The position numbers and the translations under genes are program-made. From Paenibacillus phytohabitans (GTDB taxonomy: Bacteria; Bacillota; Bacilli; Paenibacillales; Paenibacillaceae), in contig NZ_WHOB01000089.1 in NCBI RefSeq assembly GCF_013141775.1, positions 62,001-126,000 of the forward strand: DNA of 64,000 nucleotides. The letters run 5' to 3'. The notes beneath the pieces were generated by a model, which was given only the letters and a program-made list of their open reading frames with translations, did no database searches and was not told the origin of the DNA. The number at the start of each line of letters is the position of its first letter. The first letter of the stretch is position 1. Positions 8,695 through 16,075 of this stretch are shown piece by piece.

Positions 8695-8770
8695 GGACGA
8701 CCATAGCCCGGACTTAAGGGGCATCAGATTCCTGACTTTGCGTCCCGCTCTTTCGAAACGGTTTGCGTTT
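8690..8770 (-). promoter_or_regulatory. Cyclic-di-GMP class I (GEMM) riboswitch aptamer
   Basis: The minus strand carries GCAAACC, a GAAA-tetraloop P2 stem (CCGTTTC-GAAA-GAGCGG), GGGACGCAAAG, then a second arm containing TATGG (the tetraloop receptor side), GTCGTCC and GGCCGCCG. It is the paralogue of the aptamer at 4396-4476. It lies between a TTGACA promoter and the large LPxTG gene, with the terminator as expression platform. Confidence 0.93.
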
Positions 8771-8820
8771 GTACATGATTGATATGAAATTGGAAAAGCT
8801 TATGTAATACCCAACTGAAA

Positions 8821-8881
8821 TCTGTGATATTTGTTACTTTAGAACTAACTTCAGTTTAGATGCCGACTGGCATATTGTCAA
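8821..8881 (-). promoter_or_regulatory. Promoter and conserved 5' block of the large LPxTG gene
   Basis: TTGACA (8876-8881), a 17-base spacer and TAAACT (8853-8858) on the minus strand match the promoter of the smaller paralogue. The block 8821-8858 agrees with 4534-4571 at about 30 of 38 positions, including AACTGAAGTTAGTT, an imperfect dyad at the expected transcription start. Confidence 0.7.
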
Positions 8882-8930
8882 TATATTTCCAATTCATTTC
8901 ACAGCTATTTTTTTGATAAAAAAATATTGA

Positions 8931-8955
8931 TAAACCCTTTATATATAAGGGTTTA
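8931..8955. repeat. 9-bp perfect inverted repeat upstream of the promoter
   Basis: TAAACCCTT (8931-8939) and AAGGGTTTA (8947-8955) flank an AT-rich centre, about 50 bases upstream of the -35 box of the large stalk gene. It could be a regulator site or a weak hairpin. The rest of this 740-base gap up to 9342 is AT-rich; apart from the hairpin at 9146-9183 I see nothing in it. Confidence 0.4.
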
Positions 8956-9145
8956 TACAAGATGAGAATATAACTTCCTGACGAAAAAAGTCGATAATCC
9001 CGCTAATTCGCCGCAGTATGTTTTCCTTTTCACATAGCTATTTCTTACAATTTTAAATATTAAAATTTAGTATTTTAGTCCTATTCCTTCCCCCTTCCCC
9101 AAATTCATCTCCGCTTAAGCAAAGCTCACCATGGTAAACGTGAAG

Positions 9146-9183
9146 AAACGGGCGCTATCCCCTTTAAGGATACCGCCCGTTTT
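9146..9183. terminator. Hairpin, probable terminator
   Basis: AAACGGGCG, TATCC, a short loop, GGATA and CGCCCGTTT form a strong stem with one internal mismatch pair. Runs of A and T on both sides make it usable from either direction; the nearest candidate is the small membrane peptide gene on the minus strand. Confidence 0.6.
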
Positions 9184-9342
9184 CCGTTCATACCGGAGAG
9201 CTCTTTTATAATAAGGGCTCTATGATATTCATATATTTTCACAAAAACTGGCGCCTAAGCAAACCCTGGCAGCAGTCTTTAATCGACAGTTCTAGGGAGT
9301 TTGCGTAGAGGGCTGAAAATCTGCACACGCAGGAATCCATTT

Positions 9343-9441
9343 TTAGAGCAGCTGAATCCAGCCAATCATTGACACCCAGAGCGGAACGCTAAGGAATAAC
9401 CCGAATAATAAACCGCGGCGGAGATTTCCTTCATGACTCAT
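9343..9441 (-). CDS. Small membrane peptide (32 aa)
   Basis: A 33-codon frame encodes MSHEGNLRRG followed by about 22 hydrophobic residues (LLFGLFLSVPLWVSMIGWIQ) and a terminal LL. It is a positive-inside single-span peptide. AAGGAGA lies 6 bases before the ATG at 9441; the in-frame ATG at 9447 sits too close to that site. Nothing in the sequence tells its function. The clean binding site and amphipathic-to-hydrophobic layout make a real gene likely. Confidence 0.6.
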   Translation of the reverse strand: MSHEGNLRRGLLFGLFLSVPLWVSMIGWIQLL

Positions 9442-9625
9442 TGCCATTCTCCTTTTAATCTGATTTATTTTTAATCTTTAATATTTCAATTTTAATATAA
9501 AATAATTTTTCTTATTTTATTGTGAATTATGTCACATTAATAGCCCTCTTTTTTAAATACTATTGATTTTTTTTGAACTTCGGGTTAAATTACGAATATA
9601 TGTTCTCATTAGAGAGGTGAGATTG

Positions 9626-10000
9626 ATGCACAGAGCTGAGAGCCAGGACAATATGCTGGTGAAATCGTATATCTTGCTGCCGCTCATTTTATCCGCCTTT
9701 GAACGCGATGCTTCCATCCTATCCGCAGAGCTGCGCACACCCGCTCCTTACCTGGAGGTTGTCCAGACAGCGGCGGGCGCAGCCATAGCCGACCTGCGGA
9801 ATGTCCGCACCGAGATGAGAGCCCGTGGTCTGAAGGTCTATGCACAGCAGCAGCTGGAAGTTGGCATTGAAGCCAAATTTGTCTGCAGGGGTTATCATGA
9901 ACGGATGCTGCTGCTGGATGATGTCATTACCGCCCAGTCTACTATCCGCATGCGCAGATATCTGGGTCTTGGCGCTCCGGATTCAACCGCCTTGAGATGA
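9626..10000 (+). CDS. Conserved hypothetical protein, YhjD-like
   Basis: The product has 124 residues starting MHRAESQDNMLVKSYILLPL. It looks soluble and helical, with AFERDASIL, RTEMRARGLKVYAQQQ and CRGYHERMLLLDD. The arrangement (ILLPLIL.AFERD near the start, a basic R.RGLKV stretch, then a CRGY motif) recalls the small Bacillus YhjD-type proteins of unknown function; this is from memory of the family, not proven. The ATG at 9626 follows AGAGGTGAGATTG, so the 21 codons upstream in the open frame are not used. Confidence 0.7.
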   Translation: MHRAESQDNMLVKSYILLPLILSAFERDASILSAELRTPAPYLEVVQTAAGAAIADLRNVRTEMRARGLKVYAQQQLEVGIEAKFVCRGYHERMLLLDDVITAQSTIRMRRYLGLGAPDSTALR

Positions 10001-10043
10001 ACAGCATTCTGGCGATGTTAATTCTCAGCGTTTCTCCCCTCAT

Positions 10044-10076
10044 AAAAAAGAGGCCCGCCATGATCGGCAAGACCTC
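10044..10076 (-). terminator. Terminator downstream of a small membrane ORF
   Basis: GAGGTCTTGCC pairs with GGCGGGCCTC around a 6-base loop, followed on the minus strand by TTTTTT. It supports leftward transcription from about 10300. Confidence 0.7.
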
Positions 10077-10159
10077 AGGGTACCATATTACACCGGGGGA
10101 TGTTTGGTAACCCCAATATACATCCCTTACCTGAAAATAAGCTGATACCCAGATAAAGA

Positions 10160-10300
10160 TTACATTAAAATCGTCCAATACCCAAGCGTGCCGCAGATAA
10201 CCACAGCCGCTACGGGATACAGGATCTTCCGGCTTACCTGATCCTTAAACACAATAAACAAACAAAGCATACAAAGCCATGCGATAAGAAGGCTGCCCAT
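10160..10300 (-). CDS. Small membrane protein (46 aa)
   Basis: The frame from the ATG at 10300 gives two hydrophobic spans: MGSLLIAWLCMLCLFIVF, a polar turn KDQVSRK, then a second span ending in WTILM. Its ribosome binding site is weak (AAGAG next to the ATG). A short upstream frame stops TAA three bases before the ATG, so translational coupling is possible. The downstream terminator at 10044-10076 on the same strand supports a transcript here. No function can be assigned. Confidence 0.42.
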   Translation of the reverse strand: MGSLLIAWLCMLCLFIVFKDQVSRKILYPVAAVVICGTLGYWTILM

Positions 10301-10466
10301 CTCTTATGCATACGCTCCTTCCCGGCAATTCTGCCCTGGCTCCTGCAGCATACCGCCGCAGAGTCCGCTTTCCATATATATAAGAAGATTACCCGCTGAA
10401 TATCCCTATCATACCCGCTGACAGCTGATCTGCATGAAATTTTTATTTATTTGGTCACAAACGGAT

Positions 10467-10889
10467 TCACCATTCCTCCTCAAGAACGGGATATTCCCAG
10501 AAACCTAAGCGCCCCTTGGCAGGTATAGGATGAGCCAGCGCAACTCCCCCCTCCAGCTTCCAGGCGTACCGGCCTTCTGCATAATCGCCGAACACATATT
10601 CATTCCCGCCCGGCCAGCTCTGCTGCGCCTGTTGAGGCGTAACCCCACAGCAACCGGCCAGCCGGCTGGTCGCAAGGATTACTCCGGAGGGCAGATTATC
10701 CGCGGTGTAGCCGTGCCGGGCAAGCACTGATTGATACGGCTCCGTCTTGCATATGGCCTTATCTACCTGCATACCGGCATGGATGGCTAAATCCCCCCGG
10801 TAAGACGTCGGCCAGGAACGGGTCTCGATCTGTTTTTCACCCAGCGCAATTAAGGTGGCCCAAGGCTGGCGAATCGTCAGACACTTCAT
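10467..10889 (-). CDS. ASCH domain protein
   Basis: A 140-residue protein begins MKCLTIRQPWATLIALGEKQIETRSWPT, the signature of ASCH/PUA-like domains. These folds bind RNA or modified nucleosides; some act as N4-acetylcytidine amidohydrolases. The IRQPW and K.IETRSW elements and the later YRGDLAIHAG strand are all visible, and the protein consists of this one domain. GGAGG precedes the ATG by 10 bases. It lies downstream of the MmyB-type regulator on the same strand. The exact substrate is unknown. Confidence 0.85.
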   Translation of the reverse strand: MKCLTIRQPWATLIALGEKQIETRSWPTSYRGDLAIHAGMQVDKAICKTEPYQSVLARHGYTADNLPSGVILATSRLAGCCGVTPQQAQQSWPGGNEYVFGDYAEGRYAWKLEGGVALAHPIPAKGRLGFWEYPVLEEEW

Positions 10890-10936
10890 ACAAGGCTTGC
10901 CTCCATTCCAGAAAACACATAATGTCCAGTTTTCAC

Positions 10937-11815
10937 TCAGCTTCCCAGTTGTTCAAAAACTGTATGAGCAGCTTCATCGACCGGTAAGTAGGCCTCAATT
11001 CTTGGATATAGATGATGGCCCGCGGAAATATGAATTTGCTTGTACCGGATAGGAACCAACTTATCTGAGGCACCCATTCTGGCTAAGATCATTTTGTGCT
11101 GACCATACTCGTTACCTGTGTTGTCAGGCCGCTTATTCCAGTACTTATTGAAATCACTGTATTGCCGGAGTCTTTCGAGGCTATGCGTATACCATGGCTC
11201 CTGTCTGGAGCCGGTGTGTATTTTTTGATAAGCATGTATACCCTCCACTGCATGAGATTCCCATAATTCAAAGGATGCGGCATTGAAGGTCGAGCGGGAG
11301 CGCACAGGATAATCAGCATTGAAATGAAGATCGGCCATATTCAAGCCCTTATAGAAAGCAGAGGAAGCTGGCAGCTCAAATAACCGGCTAAACCGTTCGT
11401 TCACCGCCTTGATATTTAACATGTGGTTCACAATCATTGCCGGCAGCGGCAGGCTACTCAGGATCTGCCTCACTTCTTCCAGCGCCTGCTCCATAGCTGC
11501 GCCTTCAAGCGCCGGATAGACCGGGAGATAACCGGCAGCCAGCAGCAGAGCATTCCGTTCAACGGCTGTACACTCCAGATATTCAGCAATACAGATAATC
11601 ATCCGGCGATCCGGCATGCGGTGTGAGCGTCCCATTAATAGGTTTTTATACGTAGGGCAAGCCATATCGTTAAGCTCCTGCTGAGTAAACCGTTTCAACA
11701 ACGGATGGGGTTGATTAGCATAATCCAGTTGACGTGATACGCGAAGATTCTCAATTTCAGCGATTAACCCCTTCATCGTCTCATCCTGAACGTCCCTATC
11801 CTTACGTATAGTCAT
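10937..11815 (-). CDS. XRE-type regulator with MmyB-like ligand domain
   Basis: The protein is about 292 residues. The N-terminal part holds the helix-turn-helix of this family (FTQQELNDMA..TYKNLLMGRSHRMPDRRMIICIAEYLECTAVERNALLLAAGYLP). The C-terminal half (about 110-290) matches the MmyB-like ligand-binding domain (ALEEVRQILSSLPLPAMIVNHMLNIKAVNERFSRLF). Members often sit divergently next to a dehydrogenase they control, as here: the oxidoreductase gene at 11949 points the other way. The ATG at 11815 is preferred; the GTG at 11824 overlaps the GGTGAG binding sequence. The 134-base gap to 11949 should hold both promoters. Confidence 0.82.
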   Translation of the reverse strand: MTIRKDRDVQDETMKGLIAEIENLRVSRQLDYANQPHPLLKRFTQQELNDMACPTYKNLLMGRSHRMPDRRMIICIAEYLECTAVERNALLLAAGYLPVYPALEGAAMEQALEEVRQILSSLPLPAMIVNHMLNIKAVNERFSRLFELPASSAFYKGLNMADLHFNADYPVRSRSTFNAASFELWESHAVEGIHAYQKIHTGSRQEPWYTHSLERLRQYSDFNKYWNKRPDNTGNEYGQHKMILARMGASDKLVPIRYKQIHISAGHHLYPRIEAYLPVDEAAHTVFEQLGS

Positions 11816-11948
11816 CAGGCTCACCGCCTTTATCCATAATGAGGTGTAGTTCTACTCTTGGTACAAGCCAATTCCTACAGTATACTCCACTATGAAAACA
11901 GGGCGCAATTTCCATTACGCATCTAATTATATTTATGGAGGAGATTCT

Positions 11949-12881
11949 ATGAATCGTGCAATTGTTACAGACTCACCGGCTGAGGGATATTTGACCGTCA
12001 AGGAAGTCGCCGCACCGCAGCCCCAGCCCGGGGAGGCAATCGTTAGAGTGCATGCCTTCTCCCTTAACCGGGGTGAAGTTGTTGATGCAAGGAAGGTGGC
12101 TGAGGGATTCCGGCCGGGCTGGGATTTCGCCGGAACTGTTGTCCAGCAAGCCCGGAACGGCACCGGACCCAGAGAAGGAAGCCGTGTCACCGGACTTCTT
12201 CCGATGGGGGCATGGGCAGAGCGAGTAGCAGTTCCCGTTTCGTTCTTGGCAAAGATACCGGATAACGTAACCTTCGCCCAAGCCGCCATTTTGCCTGTAG
12301 CAGGCCTTTCCGCACTTTACACCCTTAGAAAGGGCGGGATGCTGCTCGGCAAGAAAATATTGATCACCGGCTCCACTGGAGGCGTGGGAATCATGGCTCA
12401 TCAGTTAGCCGCACAGTCCGGGGCATTTACAGTAGGTGTAGCAAGAACAAAGGAAAAAGCCCAGGTTGCCCGGGAAGCCGGCGCTAATGAGGTTGTGGTT
12501 GGAGAAGCTGCGATATCTCAGGCAATTCCTTTCGGGCCTTATCATCTAATCGTGGATTCGGTGGGCGGTGATACACTGGCTGCATTGATGCCTCAGCTGG
12601 AACCGGGAGGGACCCTAGTCTCGATGGGACATTCAGCCTCTCCTTACTCCACACTTGATGTCAGAGGCTTAGGCGGCAGAACCTTGTACAGCTTCTTTCT
12701 TGGAGAAGAAGTTAGCCGTTACTCCGTAGCCGACGATCTCAAACTGCTGGCCGGCCTCCTCTCAACAGGCCAATTAATACCCCTCATTGAAGTGGAAGCG
12801 TCATGGGAGAAGATAGCGGAGGTATCCGAGGCGCTGCTGGAACGCAGATATTCCGGTAAGGCCGTGCTGTTAATCGAATAA
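11949..12881 (+). CDS. Zinc-type alcohol dehydrogenase / quinone oxidoreductase-like protein
   Basis: A 310-residue medium-chain dehydrogenase/reductase. The GroES-like N-terminal fold (residues 1-110, SLNRGEV and GWDFAGTVV) is followed by a Rossmann domain with ITGSTGGVGIMAHQLA, the NADPH-binding loop. Structural zinc cysteines are absent, as usual for the quinone oxidoreductase branch. It probably reduces small enones or quinones. GGAGGAG lies 5 bases before the ATG. It is divergent from the MmyB-type regulator, which likely controls it. Confidence 0.88.
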   Translation: MNRAIVTDSPAEGYLTVKEVAAPQPQPGEAIVRVHAFSLNRGEVVDARKVAEGFRPGWDFAGTVVQQARNGTGPREGSRVTGLLPMGAWAERVAVPVSFLAKIPDNVTFAQAAILPVAGLSALYTLRKGGMLLGKKILITGSTGGVGIMAHQLAAQSGAFTVGVARTKEKAQVAREAGANEVVVGEAAISQAIPFGPYHLIVDSVGGDTLAALMPQLEPGGTLVSMGHSASPYSTLDVRGLGGRTLYSFFLGEEVSRYSVADDLKLLAGLLSTGQLIPLIEVEASWEKIAEVSEALLERRYSGKAVLLIE

Positions 12882-12901
12882 AGGTTTATAAGCATAAGGT
12901 T

Positions 12902-12929
12902 GCTGGCGGAAATCTTCTTGCCAGCTTTT
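12902..12929 (+). terminator. Terminator of the dehydrogenase gene
   Basis: GCTGGC and GCCAGC pair around a 12-base loop, followed by TTTT, 20 bases past the stop and before the convergent exporter gene. Confidence 0.6.
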
Positions 12930-12943
12930 CACAGCGCGTCGCT

Positions 12944-13681
12944 CTATCTTGAACTAGAAACGAATGCAGTCCACAGCATCGAAAGTCCGGAACACAAGAG
13001 GAGAACATCCAAGACATATCGGAATGACGCAATACTCATACGCTGCACCACTCTCTTGGCAACGAAAGTGCCAAGCATGAGAGAGAGACCTACAATAACA
13101 CCCTGTAGAATCACTTCTCTCGGAAGTGCCCCGAGCTCTTGGAAAGTCACAACCTTGCTAATATAAAGTGCAAGTGAGCTAATAGCTTCTGTTGAAAGAA
13201 ATGCTCCTTTTATCAATCCATAGGAACTAAATGCCGGGACACTTAGAGGCCCTGTTGAAAGAACGATTCCAGTCAAATAGCCAATCAATCCGCCGGCGAC
13301 GGAAAGCTGCCATAAGCGAATATGAATTTTTTTGGCATCGAGCCAATGTCTTAAAGGTATCATCGCGAGAAAAAAAATGCCGAGTCCAATATCGACCATA
13401 TGCACTGGCAATATCAACAAAGTACGGGCACCCAACGCTGCAGCAGGTACACCTGTAATGGAATAGGCTACAAAAGCTTTCCAGTTGATTTCACGCCACC
13501 AGGCAATAACCCTTGAAATATTCGCCATGACAGCAGCAACTGCCATGATGGGTACAGCTTGTTTTGGACCAAATGTAAGGACTAGAACAGGCAATAACAT
13601 GATGGATGAGCCTGTCCCTATAACACCACTTATAGCTCCTGCTACCAACCCTACTAATAATACAAATAAGTATCCGCCCAA
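12944..13681 (-). CDS. TauE/SafE family sulfite exporter-like membrane protein
   Basis: About 245 residues with roughly eight membrane spans. The family start GLVAGAISGVIGTGSSIMLLPVLVL and a second half repeating the pattern (GGLIGYLTGIVLSTGPLSVPAF) are clear. Such proteins export sulfite, sulfoacetate or other organic anions. AGGAG overlaps the first GTG (13690), so that codon cannot be the start; the TTG at 13681, eight bases past AGGAG, fits better. No partner enzyme lies beside it. Confidence 0.85.
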   Translation of the reverse strand: MGGYLFVLLVGLVAGAISGVIGTGSSIMLLPVLVLTFGPKQAVPIMAVAAVMANISRVIAWWREINWKAFVAYSITGVPAAALGARTLLILPVHMVDIGLGIFFLAMIPLRHWLDAKKIHIRLWQLSVAGGLIGYLTGIVLSTGPLSVPAFSSYGLIKGAFLSTEAISSLALYISKVVTFQELGALPREVILQGVIVGLSLMLGTFVAKRVVQRMSIASFRYVLDVLLLCSGLSMLWTAFVSSSR

Positions 13682-13814
13682 CCACAACACTCCTAAGAAT
13701 CTTTATTTAATATATTCAGAAGGCCAGCCTATATTAATTTTCCAAAGATTCGCTTCCATGATCTTCGGCACACATACTTTAGTTGAGTAAAGGGAAGAAG
13801 GATGGTAGAAGGAC

Positions 13815-13851
13815 ATAAAAAACGCGGCCTCCGAAATCCCAGGAGGCCGCG
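13815..13851 (-). terminator. Terminator downstream of the tRNA gene
   Basis: CGCGGCCTCC pairs with GGAGGCCGCG (13823-13851), followed by TTTTTTATG on the minus strand, about 20 bases past the tRNA. Confidence 0.88.
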
Positions 13852-13871
13852 CTGCATATGAATTCAAAAGA

Positions 13872-13943
13872 TGCTGGTGAAGGGAATTGAACCCCCGGCC
13901 TACGCATTACGAGTGCGTTGCTCTACCCCTGAGCTACACCAGC
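13872..13943 (-). tRNA. tRNA-Thr, anticodon CGU
   Basis: The minus strand folds into a full cloverleaf of 72 bases. The acceptor stem is GCTGGTG/CACCAGC with discriminator A, the D arm is GCTC AGGGGTAGA GC, the anticodon stem ACGCA/TGCGT encloses CTCGTAA, and the T arm CCGGG GTTCAATT CCC is standard. The anticodon CGT reads the threonine codon ACG. The CCA end is not encoded. It stands alone with its own terminator. Confidence 0.95.
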
Positions 13944-14026
13944 TTAAAGGATAGTCTGCCTGCCAAACAAAAAATATTATAACTCTTTCAGCAGAAAACG
14001 CAACCCTTTTTGACTATTACCTCTGC

Positions 14027-14806
14027 CTACCCCTGCATAAGCCCCAGCCCGCGGAAATAACCAAGCGCCTCCTTCGCACTCTCCAGCGAGGACACGGCAT
14101 AAGCCTCTTGCTCTACTATATAGTACAGAATCCCGCTCTTCTCTGCCGCCTCAAAGACGCTCCGGAAATCAACCTGCCCTTTCCCGAGGTCAGTCTCTTC
14201 ATTATTTGCCCCGAAATCCTTAATGTGGACCAGCGGAACACGGCCGGCATAACGGGAGACATAGTCAATAGGACGTGCTCCGCCCCTGTGTACCCAGCCC
14301 AGATCGAACTCTGCAAACATATGCTCCGCAGGAATCTGTTCCAGCCATATATCGATGACTGCTTTGCCGTCTACCTCCGCAAACTCATAATCATGGTTGT
14401 GATACCCGTACTGCAGGCCTGCTGCACGGACCATCGCGGAGGCCTTCTCCAGGAATGGAATCACCGCCGTCACATCCTCCATTGAGGGGTTCTGCGGAAG
14501 CGGTGCCGAAGGGGTGATCATATATTGTAACCCAAGCTCCTTCGCATATTCAATTTCTTTGGCTAACGCCCGTTCCATATTATCCAGACTGCTGAAATCC
14601 AGGCCTACATGCGCCGAAGGTGCAGCAAGACCCAACCGGTCCAATGTACGGCGCAGTTCTCCTGCAGACACGCCGAAATAACCGGCGAATTCTACCGCCT
14701 GATATCCCATCTCCGCAACTTTGCCCAGTGTACCCAGGAAATCGCGCTCCGTCTGGTCACGCAGTGTGTACATTTGAATCCCGATCTGTTGTGAGGCTTT
14801 TGCCAT
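14027..14806 (-). CDS. Sugar phosphate isomerase/epimerase (xylose isomerase-like TIM barrel)
   Basis: A 259-residue single-domain protein. IGIQMYTLRDQ, the metal-site pieces YGYHNHDYEF, FDLGWVHRGG and LVHIKDFG, and the late YIVEQE glutamate are typical of the AP_endonuc_2 fold, which uses a divalent metal to isomerise or epimerise sugars or inositols. AAGGAGCGG lies before the ATG at 14806. It precedes no other sugar gene, so the substrate is open. Confidence 0.87.
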   Translation of the reverse strand: MAKASQQIGIQMYTLRDQTERDFLGTLGKVAEMGYQAVEFAGYFGVSAGELRRTLDRLGLAAPSAHVGLDFSSLDNMERALAKEIEYAKELGLQYMITPSAPLPQNPSMEDVTAVIPFLEKASAMVRAAGLQYGYHNHDYEFAEVDGKAVIDIWLEQIPAEHMFAEFDLGWVHRGGARPIDYVSRYAGRVPLVHIKDFGANNEETDLGKGQVDFRSVFEAAEKSGILYYIVEQEAYAVSSLESAKEALGYFRGLGLMQG

Positions 14807-14856
14807 GAAAGATCCGCTCCTTATAGGTTGAATCTGATTACAACTACAGATACTTT

Positions 14857-15165
14857 TTACTCTCCTTGCAGCTTGCGTTCCACGGATTCCAGCTTGCTGC
14901 GGCTCGTAGAAGGCTTGTCACGACGGTCATCAATCTTAAGCGAGGTGGAAACCCGCTGTGCTCCTGACGTAAACGGTGACTCATGCAGCGCTTCTACCGC
15001 AGCAAGAATCCGTGCAACCGGCCCTTCAATAATAGTCCCCATCGAAGTAAGCTCATAGGTAATCCCCTCCACGGTCTGCAGCACACGCTGCATATCGGCC
15101 ACATAGCTGCTGAGACTGGTACTGCCAGTGCCAATCGGAATAACGGTCACTTCGCCAATCGCCAT
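14857..15165 (-). CDS. MTH1187/YqgV-type thiamine-binding protein
   Basis: A 102-residue ferredoxin-like protein beginning MAIGEVTVIPIGTGSTSLSSYV, with TYELTSMGTIIEG in the middle. This is the UPF0045/MTH1187 family, which binds thiamine or related ligands as a homotetramer. GGAGGGATTTCATA precedes the ATG. It is the last minus-strand gene before the nrdDG control region. Confidence 0.88.
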   Translation of the reverse strand: MAIGEVTVIPIGTGSTSLSSYVADMQRVLQTVEGITYELTSMGTIIEGPVARILAAVEALHESPFTSGAQRVSTSLKIDDRRDKPSTSRSKLESVERKLQGE

Positions 15166-15365
15166 TATGAAATCCCTCCTGCAAGTTTGATGAGTCTGTT
15201 CTATCCTTACTCCTTAATTGTAACCCTTCAGCGCCCCTCCCACAAATACCCATAGAAACCCCCTCTCTATTACTATCTCCCCTGTAAAATTACCAGGATT
15301 AGACGCACTCTATTTATGGAGTCTTTGTGGCATCTTTTGGGACAATTTATGACTCATTTAAGGCC

Positions 15366-15423
15366 ATATCCACAGGAAAGTTGTGGATTACCTGTGGACT
15401 AACTGTGGATCATCTGTGAGTAA
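15366..15423. promoter_or_regulatory. Array of DnaA-box-like 9-mers with 11-bp period
   Basis: Four direct repeats TGTGGATTA, TGTGGACTA, TGTGGATCA and TGTGAGTAA begin at 15382, 15393, 15404 and 15415, exactly 11 bases apart. An inverted ATATCCACA lies at 15366-15374. Each resembles TTATCCACA, the DnaA box, with one or two mismatches. They sit 40-100 bases upstream of the nrdD promoter. Binding by DnaA is an inference. Confidence 0.5.
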
Positions 15424-15464
15424 ACCTGCGGAACCCGCTCCCCGCGCGGATTCGCAAAAAAATG

Positions 15465-15521
15465 TTTACAAACACAATATATTGAGTTACTTTTATTTAA
15501 CAACAACAAAATATAGTAGAA
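15465..15521 (+). promoter_or_regulatory. nrdDG promoter with NrdR-box-like sites
   Basis: A likely promoter is TTTACA (15465-15470), a 17-base spacer and a weak TACTTT (15488-15493). The spacer holds ACACAATATATTGAGT (15472-15487), a near match to the NrdR box. A weaker copy, ACAAAATATAGTAGAA (15506-15521), starts 34 bases later. NrdR represses ribonucleotide reductase genes by binding paired boxes at this kind of spacing. Confidence 0.7.
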
Positions 15522-15726
15522 ACAGGTGTTTCGCCCTCTTGCTAGGGTTGAAGCTTAATAGGGAAACACGGTGCAAATCCGCTGCGGTCCCGCCACTGTA
15601 ACCGGATGTTCCAGCCGCCAGACGCCGCTGGAGCAGCATCCTAAGGCAACAAGCCACTAAGGGGCTGCGAGGCCCCTCGGGAAGGCGCCGGAGGGCATGC
15701 CGGAAGCCAGGAGACCTGCCTGTTTC
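15519..15726 (+). promoter_or_regulatory. Cobalamin (B12) riboswitch
   Basis: The aptamer opens with GAAACAGG (15519-15526) and closes with CCTGTTTC (15719-15726) as stem P1. Inside are the B12 box pieces GGGAAACACGGTGCAAATCC, GCTGCGGTCCCGCCACTGTA, and near the end GCCAGGAGACCTGCC. It precedes nrdD. In other bacteria B12 switches repress a B12-independent ribonucleotide reductase when cobalamin, and therefore a class II enzyme, is available. Confidence 0.94.
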
Positions 15727-15822
15727 TGTGGCACCGGTTAGACTCCTGCGAGGAACAGGCGAGGTGCCCGCATGCGGCCTGCACGAGCAGAGTTAGCCTT
15801 TCCGTTAATCGGGCCAGAGGCT

Positions 15823-15865
15823 GCCGATACCTGAGGACGATAGAGTATCGTCCTCAGGTATCGGC
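15823..15865 (+). repeat. Perfect 20-bp hairpin with a 3-base loop in the nrdD leader
   Basis: Bases 15823-15842 are exactly complementary to 15846-15865, with the loop GAG. No T run follows, so it is not an intrinsic terminator. It lies between the B12 aptamer and the real terminator-like hairpin. Confidence 0.85.
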
Positions 15866-15982
15866 TTCTGCGGAAGGTACAAGAACAGGTTCCAGAACAG
15901 GACAAGCCCTGTGCCCGTTCGTATTTTCCACATAGACCACCGGCAAATGTCCGCTGTTTCGGATATTTGCAATACGCATTCG

Positions 15983-16017
15983 GGCATTTCCCGCCTCCCG
16001 GCTGGAGATGCCTTTTT
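15983..16017 (+). terminator. Intrinsic terminator in the nrdD leader
   Basis: GGCATTTCC (15983-15991) pairs with GGAGATGCC (16004-16012), followed by TTTTT, 59 bases before the nrdD ATG. It is the probable output element of the upstream cobalamin riboswitch. Confidence 0.75.
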
Positions 16018-16075
16018 ACTGATGTCATGGAGCACACGCTTCACGCTTACGATACCGAGAGGAGAGAGCTATACA

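Noticed and set aside
9942..10178. Minus-strand 78-codon frame
   Set aside because: It overlaps both the YhjD-like gene end and the terminator at 10044-10076 and has no binding site; the 46-residue frame beside it fits better.
15366..15423. Replication origin
   Set aside because: DnaA-box-like repeats are present, but there is no dnaA/dnaN, no AT-rich unwinding region next to them, and they lie before nrdDG.
15823..15865. Intrinsic terminator
   Set aside because: The perfect stem has no T run after it on either strand; the hairpin at 15983-16017 fits that role instead.
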